DNA of 64,000 nucleotides, taken from assembly GCF_000213175.1 (NCBI RefSeq), contig NW_009799102.1, positions 962,509-1,026,508 of the forward strand, given 5' to 3'. Made by a program: the position numbers and the translations under genes. The stretch's first letter is position 1. Each line of letters starts with the position of its first letter. The notes beneath the pieces are model-generated. The model did not search any database and was not told where the DNA came from. It worked only from the letters and a program-made list of their open reading frames with translations. Below, piece by piece: positions 12,079-23,290 of this stretch. Origin of the DNA: Neurospora tetrasperma FGSC 2508 (Eukaryota > Ascomycota > Sordariomycetes > Sordariales > Sordariaceae).

Positions 12079-15000
12079 GCAGTGGTGGTGCTGTTGTAGA
12101 GCCCGACCTGGATACTATACACTATACTACAGAACGGCGGATACTCACATACCTTATGTTTTGTACTGCCTGCTGGATAGGTAGGTGACAACAACAATAT
12201 CCAACACAAAATTTGGCTACCTAATGTAAAAACCGAACGTGCTTGTCTAGGAACTTCAATGCTCTGCTGCGCGTTCGCTTTTGGTAAACAGTCTATAGTA
12301 TCTATATAATGTATGTATGTAATGTACATATTTGAATGTTGTAAGTAGGTATGTCATGACACGACGGGTATGTATATGGTCACGGTATGGATCGATACCA
12401 TGAGCCAAGATTCCGGTTTCGGAGTACACTAGGGATCCCCATTCTCGGTTCCGGGCTCATTCATCGTCCTGGCTCGTACAGTACATTATGTAGATGGGTT
12501 GAGGGCATTCGGAATCCAACACATAGAAGAAAAAAACAAAAATATTTGGTGTTACATCGATAAGAGCGTAGTATAGTGTATGTACTGTAGTGAGGGATTT
12601 CACAAGCTGTGGTGGTCCTCCTCAAAACTTTTTTCTAAGATCTCGCCTTGTTGTCGTCGATGTTCACCTCCCATACCTACCCTGCCTACGTAGGTAGGCT
12701 TGACCCACCACTCAAGATCATCCCTCCGATCTACACCAGGAACGCCGATACTGATCGACTGCGCAGTTTGGTCCAGGGGTCCGGGTGTTATGTCATGATC
12801 GTCGCCATGGCTCATCATAGCTTTGACATTTGTTTACATTATACACAAAATTTTTCGAGCCGCGAGCCGGATTTTCGTCACTCCTCTTGTTGCTACACTA
12901 GTGTATATGGATTTGTCAATTACCTAGCTGATCAACCATGCTAGTTCGTCTCTTCCCTTGACTCAGATAAGGGGCTTGGGCAGCTTTCCTGGACTCTTGT
13001 ATTCCGTCAAGTGTGGGCTTGTGATAACTGAGCCAGACCGTGGAGTGGTTTACTTAGCTTTTGTTCGGTAGCTCGTGGAGTCGTCCCCACTGGACTTATA
13101 CTATGGAGAGGCTGACATGGTGATGAGCGCCTTGTTGAACGGCCCGGCCGTGGTGGGCTAGGAGGCACGGCTGTGAACAAAGTGCTCCAGGTCAAGGCCT
13201 ATAGCATGGGCTGCTTTTCTTTCCAAGTATTGCTCCCAATCACTACCTTACTCACTTGTCGATGTAAGTGCATGTTCGGCTCTTCTGCTGCTGATTCCTT
13301 GCTGGAAAACCGTTTTTGTTCCGGTCTATCCTGACCATCCTTTGATATAATAAGAAAAGAGGCGCTCGGTTTTCTTACCGTGATAAGTCGCCCGTGGCTT
13401 TTTCCTTCCTTTTGGCGTTATTCTCAGGGCCTTGATATTTGTAGTACCAAGGTTTCCCAGCAAACGGCAGCTTCTCTGTTTGCCCTTCAGATCTCTTGTC
13501 CCCATTCCATGAGGCTTTTCAGCTCGTGAGGCCTCCCTCTCACTTTGTATAGTCCCGACCAGCTGTGTTTAGCATTCCTTCAACTGACGTACCTCCGTTA
13601 TCTTGATCGCAATCTGCCGAACCTACCGTTTACCTTTCCTGTCTCCGTGGGTCCTGTCTCGGTTGTCTTCTTCAACTAGGAACGGCGTGCCGTACTGCCG
13701 TTCACCTACCTTGCCGAGTTTGCTCTCCTTGGCTCCGTCCGGTCCATACGCTCCTTCTCTTCGGTTTTTGTGCTCCCCTCCCCCCCGGCAAATGTGGAGA
13801 GAGCGTGATTGTGATTGCTGCCCAGCTGGATCCGGATGAGGAGGCTCGGAGGGTAAAAACAGGTTTTTTTTTCTTCGGAACAAGGTGTTACTATGCATGT
13901 GTGTGTGTTGCTATGCATGCAGGTTGGTCGCGGGATTGTGGACCGCTTCACCCTTCCCCTCTTCTCGAACGCAAAGTGTTTTGAGTTTGTGTGTCTGTAA
14001 CGTAGGCTATTCGACTTCTCGAAATCTATCGTGGACTAGCCACTGGACAGGCTGGCTGTTAACATATCTCTCGGTGGCTTTTGGGTTTTGTATCCCTCTC
14101 TCCACTGGCCCCTTGTTGCGGACTTGGCAATGATGGAATTGTGCTTATCCCACGACGCGACAGACCGAATTCCGGCTAGGCAGGCTAAGGCTGCTACCAA
14201 TCTCAAATCCCTTGCTCACCGCCGACGAGGCCTTGAACGGCGCCTGGAGACTGGGGGGATGTCAGCTACCGTGTTAACGCATTCCCCGCCAAACGGGGTG
14301 GGCGGAGCTTATGGCCGCCTCCGATGCTTAGTGCCTCATGACCTGTGACGGCAATATAGCCAGTGCTTAGCAGGATACGATCCGATACAAGCATCCCGAC
14401 GGGGTACCCCGGACCGTTTTCTTTCTCGGCGACAGCTCCGGCTCCCGCAGAATGGTTGGAAAAAACTCTCTGCTTGTGCTGCACATCCTAGCTAGCCGTA
14501 GAGATGAGGACAAAACCGAGTTAAGTATATATCGGAATGGGAAAGGAAAGGGACACCAAACAGTGGATGGAGTGACACTCGCCTCATGCCAGTCAAGACA
14601 AAACCTTCTCACCCCAAATCCCGAGTAGTTGCAGCATGATGCCATTTGTGATGTCATTCCCGTTCCGTCTCATAAATGTCTGTGAGGTATCTCTCCTTGG
14701 CGCGGCACTGGTAGTGTAGAACGTGCTAAGCATTTCCTGAAGCACACTCTAGCAGCCCTACGCGAGAGCCTTGGAGCCGATAGGCTTTCCCTTGCGGGTC
14801 TCATTAACCGAAGGGGCGATTGGCCAAGAGCTGTAACTGCTGGATCGGATACTGTGCTGGCTCAGCGCATGAGGCCTATGTAGCGTAAAAAGGTCTTGCT
14901 TCTTCTCCGCCACTCAAGTTTGGGCTGGGAATGAGAATAACGTCTTTGACTAGTAGCAAGACGCTGTGGGTGATACACTGCAAAGCCGAGTCTGCACCGT

Positions 15001-15629
15001 AGGTACTGTGCTCCGTAACTGACGAGGTCGGCCATGATGATGATCCTTCATCCAATCCATGGGAGCGACGAGAGCCGTAGTAGGGTCCCACAACGGGCGG
15101 TTGGCAGGATGGGCGATGGACACAAGGTGTCGGTTCGGGCGTCAGGGCGTGTGATCCGTCGGTTTGTTGCGAGGCCGGAAATGGGCATGAACTTGCCAGA
15201 GAAACATGATCCTCGCCGGACTTTCCAAGATGGTGTAAGCTGAGTGCCCATAAACCGTCATCGTGCTGTGCCGGAACCCGGTCGGCGAGGTCTAGACCAC
15301 AAAAGAACAATTAAAGCTCCGTTGATGTCTGTCACGGTGGATGATGTCGGGTCGGCGCTTGAGTCAGGTGAAACGCACGCACGCACGAGTTTCGCTGTTG
15401 AAGATTGGTGGTGGTTAGGGATGAAGCGAAACCAGAGTTGTTCGTCTTTTGGTTGGCGAATTTTGGGAGAAAGTTGACATGGTGCAGAATGAAAATGGAG
15501 ATTCCAAGCAACAGCAAAGTTCAGTTCAGTTATTTGCTGAATTACCTTTTTGTTATTATATTCAATTTCCCAGGCCAGCTAACTTGGAAGGCACCGCCCA
15601 CAACTTGGAAGGCATAGAGGTCATCGTGA

Positions 15630-15761
15630 CTTCCACTTGGAAGTAAGTGGAAGGCTCAGGACGTTAAGTCGTTCCTTCCTTGCACAGCGGGCTGTGATTG
15701 GACGAGCTGCCAAAACGGAAGTCCAATTGGACGGTGAGCGGCAAAGCTCGGACCGTTTTGG
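15630..15761. repeat. Cluster of short inverted repeats
   Basis: Perfect arms CTTCCACTT (15630-15638) and AAGTGGAAG (15645-15653) enclose a 6-nt loop. Arms CCAAAACGG (15710-15718) and CCGTTTTGG (15753-15761) enclose 34 nt that contain the palindrome TCCAATTGGA. Just downstream a third pair, TTGGTTT/AAACCAA, lies near 15783-15807. Several CCAAT/ATTGG pentamers fall inside. No reading frame covers it. Confidence 0.8.
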
Positions 15762-18337
15762 TCGAGTCGCCCAAGGGGTTATTGGTTTAGCGGGACGCCA
15801 AACCAACAGAAGGTTATGCTAAGGGTCCATGCATAAGCGGTGCCACCAATGACGCCAATGCTCCGTCAAGAGGCGGAATGACGTCGGGGAGGAAAAAAGA
15901 CAACGTTCACCGGGGTGGGTACGATGGGCCACGGGAAGCCCCACCTCACCCTGGGCAACGACAGGATGCATGAGAGAACCGCCAATTGCATCCCAGCGTT
16001 TGACTGGCTCATCACCGCCAGATTTCGCGCACGATGGATTTAGTGGGGATTCACGGAGGGGTAGGTGGAGTGCCTGTGATGGTGGGGTTGAATCCCATGT
16101 TGGACCCCTCATCTCATCCCATTTTTTTTCTTTGACTTTTTTCCTTTTCTTCCGGCGCTGGAACACCAGCTATAGTAGGTGAAGTTGGCTTTTACAGTCC
16201 GATGCTGATTTGTTTGTTAGCTGGGTACACTAGGCATATCTACTATACTCTGTCCACTAGACGAAATCTATCCTTTATAGTCCCAAACCTCGCAAGGACA
16301 AATTAAAATAGCTGTGTACAAATTACAAAGGCATTGACAAGAATTGATGTGGCATATTTAATATTAGAAATAGCCTTTCTAAGGTAAGATCACGCATTAG
16401 TTAACTAATGAAAACGTATAGGAAGGTTGACGCAAGGTCTCGAGCTAACAAACAAACCAGTACTGGACTGTATTGATCCAAAACGAGATCTTGTGTGTGC
16501 GCCTGTCATAGCGTCGGGTCGGGTGGCAGCGGGAGCGGAAGGGAAGGGACAGGAAGCCTTACTATCGCAAAGGTTTCAAGCCTTTCGCAGCATAGCGGAT
16601 GGAACGAAAAAGAAACGCTTCCGGATGGTGTAGTGCAGCTATCGTCTCTTACTGGGATTGTATACCGTCAGTTCCGTCCGCAAGGTCATCCCCGCCAGCG
16701 CAAAGCATGCGTGAGAATTCCTTTAACGGTGAGAAGGGACCATTCTTGCTAGATCTTAGAGAGACTTGTAGAGCTACTTGGCGACTTGTTGATGCAGCAG
16801 CTTCAGGCGTGGCCATTCGTCAACTACACCCCTGGCCTCTCCGTACCAGCTCACGACATCCCCTGCAGTGACAAAATGCTGCAAAAGTTAGTATCGTCAA
16901 TATATTTGCAGGGCACAGATGTATAGGTGGATAGAGGGAGGCCATCCGACTAGCCACTTGCTATTCTTGGCAAAGATGGCCCTTTTCATCGTTAAAGGGA
17001 TTATAATGTGTAGTGATTGTCTTTGAGGGACTTGTGCTGTGGATTGGTGATGCAGTGGTTGGTGGTGTTGGGTCAGGCAACGGAAGTCCATCGTCCCGTC
17101 ACCTATCCTGGCATGCGTCAAGACGACTGTGTGAAGACAAGCACCCGGGCAAGCAGGCAAGACGCCAAGCTGATGGAGGGGGTTAGGATTAGCTCCGGGG
17201 TTGCGGAGAGCCGGCGAGAGGCTTCTCCTCCTTTTTGAAATTCTCTTTGTCAGTCGAAGATGCTGAGTTTTGAGCGTTGTTGTCGCGGTCTCAATCCTGG
17301 TGGTTGTTTGATGCCAAGCTTGCGTTCTTGGCTCGGCCGGCCTGCGATTTGTATAGCTCCACATGCTATGTATGTACCTAGTTCCCTCGCACTGACGGGA
17401 CTGATCCCATGTCCAGTACAGTCGCTTTTAACAAGCTGGATGAAGCTGCATCCCCTCGGTTCTCGTAGCATACTACCTAGTCCGACACTTCAACTCTTGT
17501 TTCACTCAAATCGTGACACATCGCGAAGAGTCGGCCAAAGCATCCACGGCATTGTGAAGGACGTTTTGAGGTCACAGATCCTTGTCTAAACTCATTCTTT
17601 GCTAAAGGTTAACGTGCTTGGAGAAAGTGGCAGGGTGGGTGTGCGGCATGAAGGTGTGTAACAGTGAAAACGAGGTATGAACCCTGCGTTGAGCGGCGAT
17701 GAGGCCCAGTTTGTTAGATGGCTGAGGGTAGGTAGGGTATGTGGGCATTCGGGGCTACGTTCGTGACGCTGCACTGACGGGAATTGCACCAAGCTGAAAG
17801 TTTGATGTCGGGTCTATGTTCCAAAAGGAGATCGGTACTGTACGCAGTCGCCAGCTACCGGCCCGGTCCTTGTCCCGGTCCCGGCACCGGCCCCGGTGCT
17901 CCTCCCTTATCTCCCGAAACACAGGAACTGTGCGCTCTTCGTTCCCACCCCCGGCTTCCCGCCATCTCACCGGTGAAGGTTCCCTTCATTGTGAATATGT
18001 AAAATGAACTTGGGTTTGGATGCGCGAAACCCAACTCACATCGGCTGCATCTGTGTTTGGGTGAAGCACGGCTTGATTTTCACTCGATGTTGTTTCAGTC
18101 AAACTAGGTAAAGCGCCAGGAACATCTGACCTACATAATAAGGGCTTCGACCAATCTGCTGGTGAGCGATGGGGGTCGCAGCAGGTTTCCTTGGGAACGA
18201 TCCAGTGACAGGATTGGTTGAGTAAAACCATATCGACTGAAAAAAAAAGCAGTACGGTAGTCAGACGGTCGGTTGTGTACCTCTACGCAGTACATACTAT
18301 GTAGATGACGAGTATCCCCTAGTTGTTTCTTTCTTTC

Positions 18338-18357
18338 TTTTTTTTTTTTTTTTTTTT
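18338..18357. repeat. 20-base T homopolymer
   Basis: Twenty T residues preceded by three TTTC units, inside the gene-free block. A similar 18-T run occurs at 33395-33412, and a 19-A run at 7276-7294. Confidence 0.95.
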
Positions 18358-21300
18358 CTCTTCCGAGGAATCAGCACAACTTTACGGAAAGTCACTACAT
18401 TGAAAAACGGATTGAGCTAGTAAATCCAGCGCGCCACAACGGGACTTTTTGCTCCGGTCAGTATTGTATCGGGATATAGTGAATTTGATGTAGCGGTTGA
18501 AAGAATGTGTCGTCGAAAGGTTGGGTACCTAGAGGTAAGTTCTTGGTTGGCTTTAGTTGCAAGGTGCGAGCGAGAAGGTACTTGAATTCATAAAACACAT
18601 TGTTCAGATTGATGCTTCGGTCCCACCATTATCTCTATCGGCGTTATTATGGGATGCTACAAGACTATTGAATGGCCGTCAAAGCTTGTGTTGTGGGCAT
18701 GTCTCGTTGTTCGATGTGATAGCGTCTGTTGACTTGGCAAAGTGGACAATGAACACAGGTAGCTGAGGATACCGCTATCAACCGAGAAACAAATTGTGGC
18801 ACACAGCCGAGGTTTTGCACGTCCGACCACTCTATATGGTATGGCCCCATGGAAGCCACAAACAGTACCAACAGCAGAAGAAAAATCGTCCAGCATGTTG
18901 AGCAAGTCTGTTGGCAAGTTTCCCAAGATCTCAAGGTGAAGTAACGTAGCGTCCTAATTCCGATCACGTCGTGACTGGGAGAAGGAAGTACCGGCGGCGG
19001 TTTGGCGTCCATCAAGATCTTCATCTCCCCCAAGGCTGTCCCATGTTGCAATAATCGACAGCCTGTTCACCAGCACACGACCAGCCTGCCACCAAGCACT
19101 TTAAAATGCCACCCGAAAACGGAATGGGAGTCACGTTGCGGACGAATTGGATTTTTGGGACTCGTGGCCAGGGCAAAAGGGGCACCGAGGGTCCGAACTC
19201 TATTACGAAAAAAAAGACAAGCCGCTATCCTACTTTTTTCTCAATGGTTCCTGCAAATGTGGCCTGACTTGCACAGTAAAGAAGGAGATGGAAAATGTTA
19301 TGCCTTGTTTTTGACGGCGCCCAACGCCGCCATGTGAGATGTGCAATCACCTTACCACTTGGGACCCCTGAACTCACAACTAAGACATTTGTGGCACCCA
19401 TTTTTGGAGCTTGGAAGGAGCTGAGGACTGAGGTACCTACCACCCTTCTGTGTAAGCGGCAGCTCACACGAGCTGTGTGTGTACATACTACAGGTACTTA
19501 GCGTCGAGATTGGCCCGAGCCAGTTAGTGAAATCCGTGCAATGTACCCAAAATCGCTAACATTGAAATTGGGGTAACGATGTGGAAGCAACCTGCCTGCT
19601 CTTTTCATTGTTCCTTTTCATCCTTCCACTTCCCCCGCTTCTGCCACTGCAGGAAAGGCTACCAGGAACTGACGTATCATTTCGGGGTCCCTCCATTCTG
19701 GATCTTTCATCGTTTCCTTTTGTAATCGCCAATGAACCATCAATTCCGATACCTCAGTGTCTAGTGACAACCTCGCAGTCTTTGATCATCGTTTTGCAGT
19801 TGAGTCAGATCGTTCAGGTGGTTCAGCTCGGCGCCAGCGGCTAGGAAGTTTGACAAAGCCCGATATCATAGGGCGTCATCATACTCGAGGCACGCGATAT
19901 ATAGAGGTAGGTATTACTGCAGTGGTCTTAATACGTAAAAGTACCTATACAATTCAATCTGTGCCTTTTGGTTACCTTTGAGGTACCGTGGCTGCCCTGC
20001 GTGGTCCGTAGTGTACCAGGGAGCCCGACTAGGCGCTCCACCCCACCGGCGCCAGAATTCCACACGGAACCTGGAACCTCTGGGCCAAACCCACCACGCG
20101 ACCATGCGAGGGGTAAAGCTAAACATTGTGCAGTTAGAACCTCGAGGCATGACGGGAGGAGGGTCTTGCTGCCCTGGGAAGGAGGACCCTTTTTCGCTTT
20201 TTCTTCATCATCTTCCGTCTCGTTGAGGTTGTCCGGGCATGCTGCCCATCTCCCACGCCAGGCATCTGGTATCAGGTCCATATGATCTCTCTTCAAGTTC
20301 TGTCCCAACCTCAGCACCTCAGCTGTTGACTGCCCGTGCCCTTTTCAGGTTCCTGTGCGAGTTCCTCTATTCAAACCTAACGTCACATTGAACCCTCAAG
20401 ACCAAGCACTTCCCGTCACCTCGTTCGTCATTGAGCACACTTTCTCTCTGCCTCTGACCTTTCCCAACCTGCACACCACCACCAATCCAATCCAACATCA
20501 ACATCAACATCAACATCGACCACGCTCCTCGAAACAACTTGACATATTTAACCCAGAAACGTCAAGGCTGTGTTGCCTCATCAACCTCCAACTAACTGCC
20601 CGTTGTTGTCCGACGACAAAGCCAAAGCCCCTCCCAAGTGTACCCCCGCCGTTGCCCTCGTTGCCCTGCTCGTTGTTGCCCATTGGTCTGCGTTCCGGTG
20701 GGATCGTCGCCCAGGACCTAGCCGCTGAACGGGTTCTCGTCGCCTCCATTAAAAAAGTGACCCTCTTATTTTTTTCTGGTGCTGCCTTTTCCAGCATCTG
20801 CTCTGAACCCTTCTTCCACCTCAGTGTGCTTGTCGCCGTTATACTAAGAAGCTGGGCCCCACCCTCACTCCGCACCTCCTCGCTGTCTCCGGTGACGCGC
20901 GCAAATAGGAATCTCGAAAATCTCACCCCTGTCAACGCCGTCTCCTCTCGCAATCTGCTGTCGCTAGTCCGTCCGTCAGACGCCGCCCGCCTCTTGTCCA
21001 GCCCGCTCGCCGTCCCTTTGACGGCCTGTACATGTAAGTTTCTCCTGTGTTACGCCGCCCGTTTTCGACAAAACATCCGCACTCCCATCATCTTCGTCAC
21101 CGTGCTGTCTCTTCAGTTTCCATTGTACCTCGAAACTGACCTCGACCCCGTCGTGTAAGCCTTCCCTCTTCGAGCCTCTTCTCCATCCGCATTTCTGTAT
21201 TCTGCATCTTCCCCGCGCCCCCGATCCCTCCCCGTTCCAGATCAGCAGACGCCCGGGTCCCCTCTTCACAAGGTTCGTGCCACATACAGTCCCCAGGCAT

Positions 21301-21537
21301 TACATTACACACATGCACAATTTCCACCTTGGTGTGTTCACACACGAGTCGCGAGCACTTTTCAGCTCGGGGTGAGAAGAAAGAAGAAAATAAGGCCCTC
21401 CCTTTCCCCCCATTCCCCCCCCCCCCTCCCCCCTATCCGGTCTTGTCCGGGTTGAACTCCTCTCCCAAACTTTTTTTTTTTCTCTGGTTCCATTACGTCA
21501 ACGCGCTTTGCATTGCATTCGGTTTCCGCAGCCCACC

Positions 21538-22211
21538 ATGCATTCACATTACGATGACGATAGGGTTCGTCGACATGGTGCAGCTTTGGGTCTACTCCTC
21601 TTTCCGATCTGCAACTAACCACGAGCGCAAATACACAGGAAGATCAAGACATAATGCCGGATTTCGGAGAGCACGTCGACAATGGGATCTTTGAACAGAT
21701 CCTAGAGATGGACGATGACGACAAGCGCGAGTTCAGCAAGTCCTTGGTCACCAACTTCTTTGACCAAGCTGAGGAGACCTTTGTCAAGATTGAGGAGGTT
21801 TTGTAAGTGCTCTGGGCCGGATCAGGGCCGCACTGTCCTCTTTCGGCGCCTCTCATGCTGTGCGAGCTTGACTTGATGCTTCTAGAGGACCCGCGGAGCT
21901 AATACGAGGGTTGCTTGATCAGGAACAATGAGAAGCTCGACAACGGCAAGAGGCTCGAAACGCTGTCGAGTCTGGGCCATTTCTTGAAGGGTTCTTCAGC
22001 CACCCTCGGTTTCAACAAGATCAGGGATTCGTGCCAAATCATCCAACAATACGGTCACAAGCTCACTGTCGATGGAGCTGCGGAGCCCAACGAACAAGTT
22101 TGCCTGGAGAAGATTCAGGCTGCCCTCAAGACAGCCAGGAACGACAAAAACGTGCTGGCGGACATGATGTTGAACGAAACACACGGCTTCTTCCAGCCAG
22201 ATGACGAATAG
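21538..22211 (+). CDS. hpt-1: Histidine phosphotransferase HPT-1 (Ypd1-type)
   Basis: Phosphorelay intermediate that passes phosphate from hybrid histidine kinases to response regulators (RRG-1/Ssk1 and Skn7 types) in osmotic, fungicide and oxidative stress signalling. Exons 21538-21564, 21639-21802 and 21923-22211 give 159 residues. Introns use GTTCGT...CTAAC...ACACAG and GTAAGT...GATCAG; phases agree, giving EEVLNNEKLD at the second joint. The Hpt four-helix domain starts with FEQILEMDDDDKREFSKS; the phosphorylated histidine is in LGHFLKGSSATLGF, identical to the Ypd1 family signature. The start at 21538 (context CCCACCATGC) adds MHSHYDDDRED before the conserved part. An ATG at 21654 (MPDFGEH) inside exon 2 is an alternative that would remove the first intron from the coding region. 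A pyrimidine-rich leader of perhaps 1 kb precedes it. Confidence 0.92.
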
Positions 22212-23290
22212 TGGGATTCAGGATGATTCACAACACTTCCCTCTGGTTTGCCGTGCTCGTATCTGGCGCTTTCTTGGGCGACGAAGGCAAGCATGCCTGC
22301 CTGCCTGCCTGCCTACGTTGGAACAGCTTCGGCGACACAACAGTATGGCACTCTTCCGGGCGAGTAGGTCGAGATGTCAGGGCGCGGGAGGAAAACAAAA
22401 GGTACAGCAGTCTAGAAGACGCGAATCGGAATAGAATTCAGGGGCCATTTAGATCCAGCCATTCCGCAGGGCTTGGAGCTATGGGAGCCATGATCACTAC
22501 ACGTGGGCATTGCGCACCGACGGCGTTCTGCGAATCAGACGCACGGCTCTGGCTCATGGGGGCGCTGAAAAGGGCATTGTGGGATGTTTACGGGAAGGCT
22601 TCGAGACATAGCAGGCTTACCATCCCGAGGTATAGGTGGGAAAGATATTCCAGCATGGTCTCTGTTTCGGACCCTTTTGCTTGTTAGAATATCGGGATGT
22701 TCGATACGTTATTTGTCGCTTGGTGGATCAGGGAGGTAGTCACGGTTCCTTAAAGACAAGAGTAGCCTTTGTTAGTAGCGCTTTCCCGGGTATCGGATCC
22801 GGTTCATACAGATAGTACATATCATGTAACATCCTCAAGTTGTCCTGTCCGTCAGGGGTAGTGGTTGGGCTAACTGTTTGAGTTCGTTCTTGTGATAAGG
22901 GAAAAAGGCAAGGTCTAAGACATTATGGCTCGGAGACTTCCGGTAAAAATGGTTGGCTCGAAAACGCACGGGCCTCAACTCCGTTTATTCTCGACATGGA
23001 AGAAACGCCACCAGCGACAAGACGGAGCTCCGGCTGATTGTCCACCGGCCGGCAATGAAATCAACTTCATCGAACACCGAACCCAGATCTACACCAGTTC
23101 GCCGACCAATCTAACGTCCACATCCACGACCGGATATTGATGGACACTCAAACAAAATCAATCATTAATTCTTCCAACTCGCTTCCTGATTTACTTTTTT
23201 AGTCATACCGAGCCCTGGACTTTTACCATACCAGATCACTGTTCCAACCAGGAGATAGCCCAGGTGTCTAACTAATCACCCACTACCAAA
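22212..23290. other. Spacer hpt-1 to 2H phosphoesterase gene
   Basis: This is the hpt-1 3' flank, including a (CTGC)n patch near 22294-22311, followed by the promoter and a CA-rich leader of the next gene. Open frames are weak and unsupported. Confidence 0.5.

Larger units (their letters stand above)
10795..21537. other. Long gene-free block upstream of hpt-1
   Basis: No open frame here has convincing coding character: all are short, overlap on both strands and lack recognisable motifs. Contents seen: 3' flank of the DUF3984-like gene, several simple repeats (listed separately), an inverted-repeat cluster near 15.6-15.8 kb, an AT-rich island near 16.2-16.4 kb, a (TTTC)n plus 20-T run (18338-18357), a (CATCAA)n patch near 20490-20515, and from about 20.3 kb a strongly pyrimidine-rich leader running to the hpt-1 start. 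It is probably a mixture of regulatory DNA, noncoding transcripts and neutral sequence. Confidence 0.5.

Noticed and set aside
17870-17912. GC-rich palindrome GCACCGGCCCCGGTGC as a possible terminator or hairpin
   Set aside because: It belongs to a run of CCGG-type simple sequence and has no transcript context.
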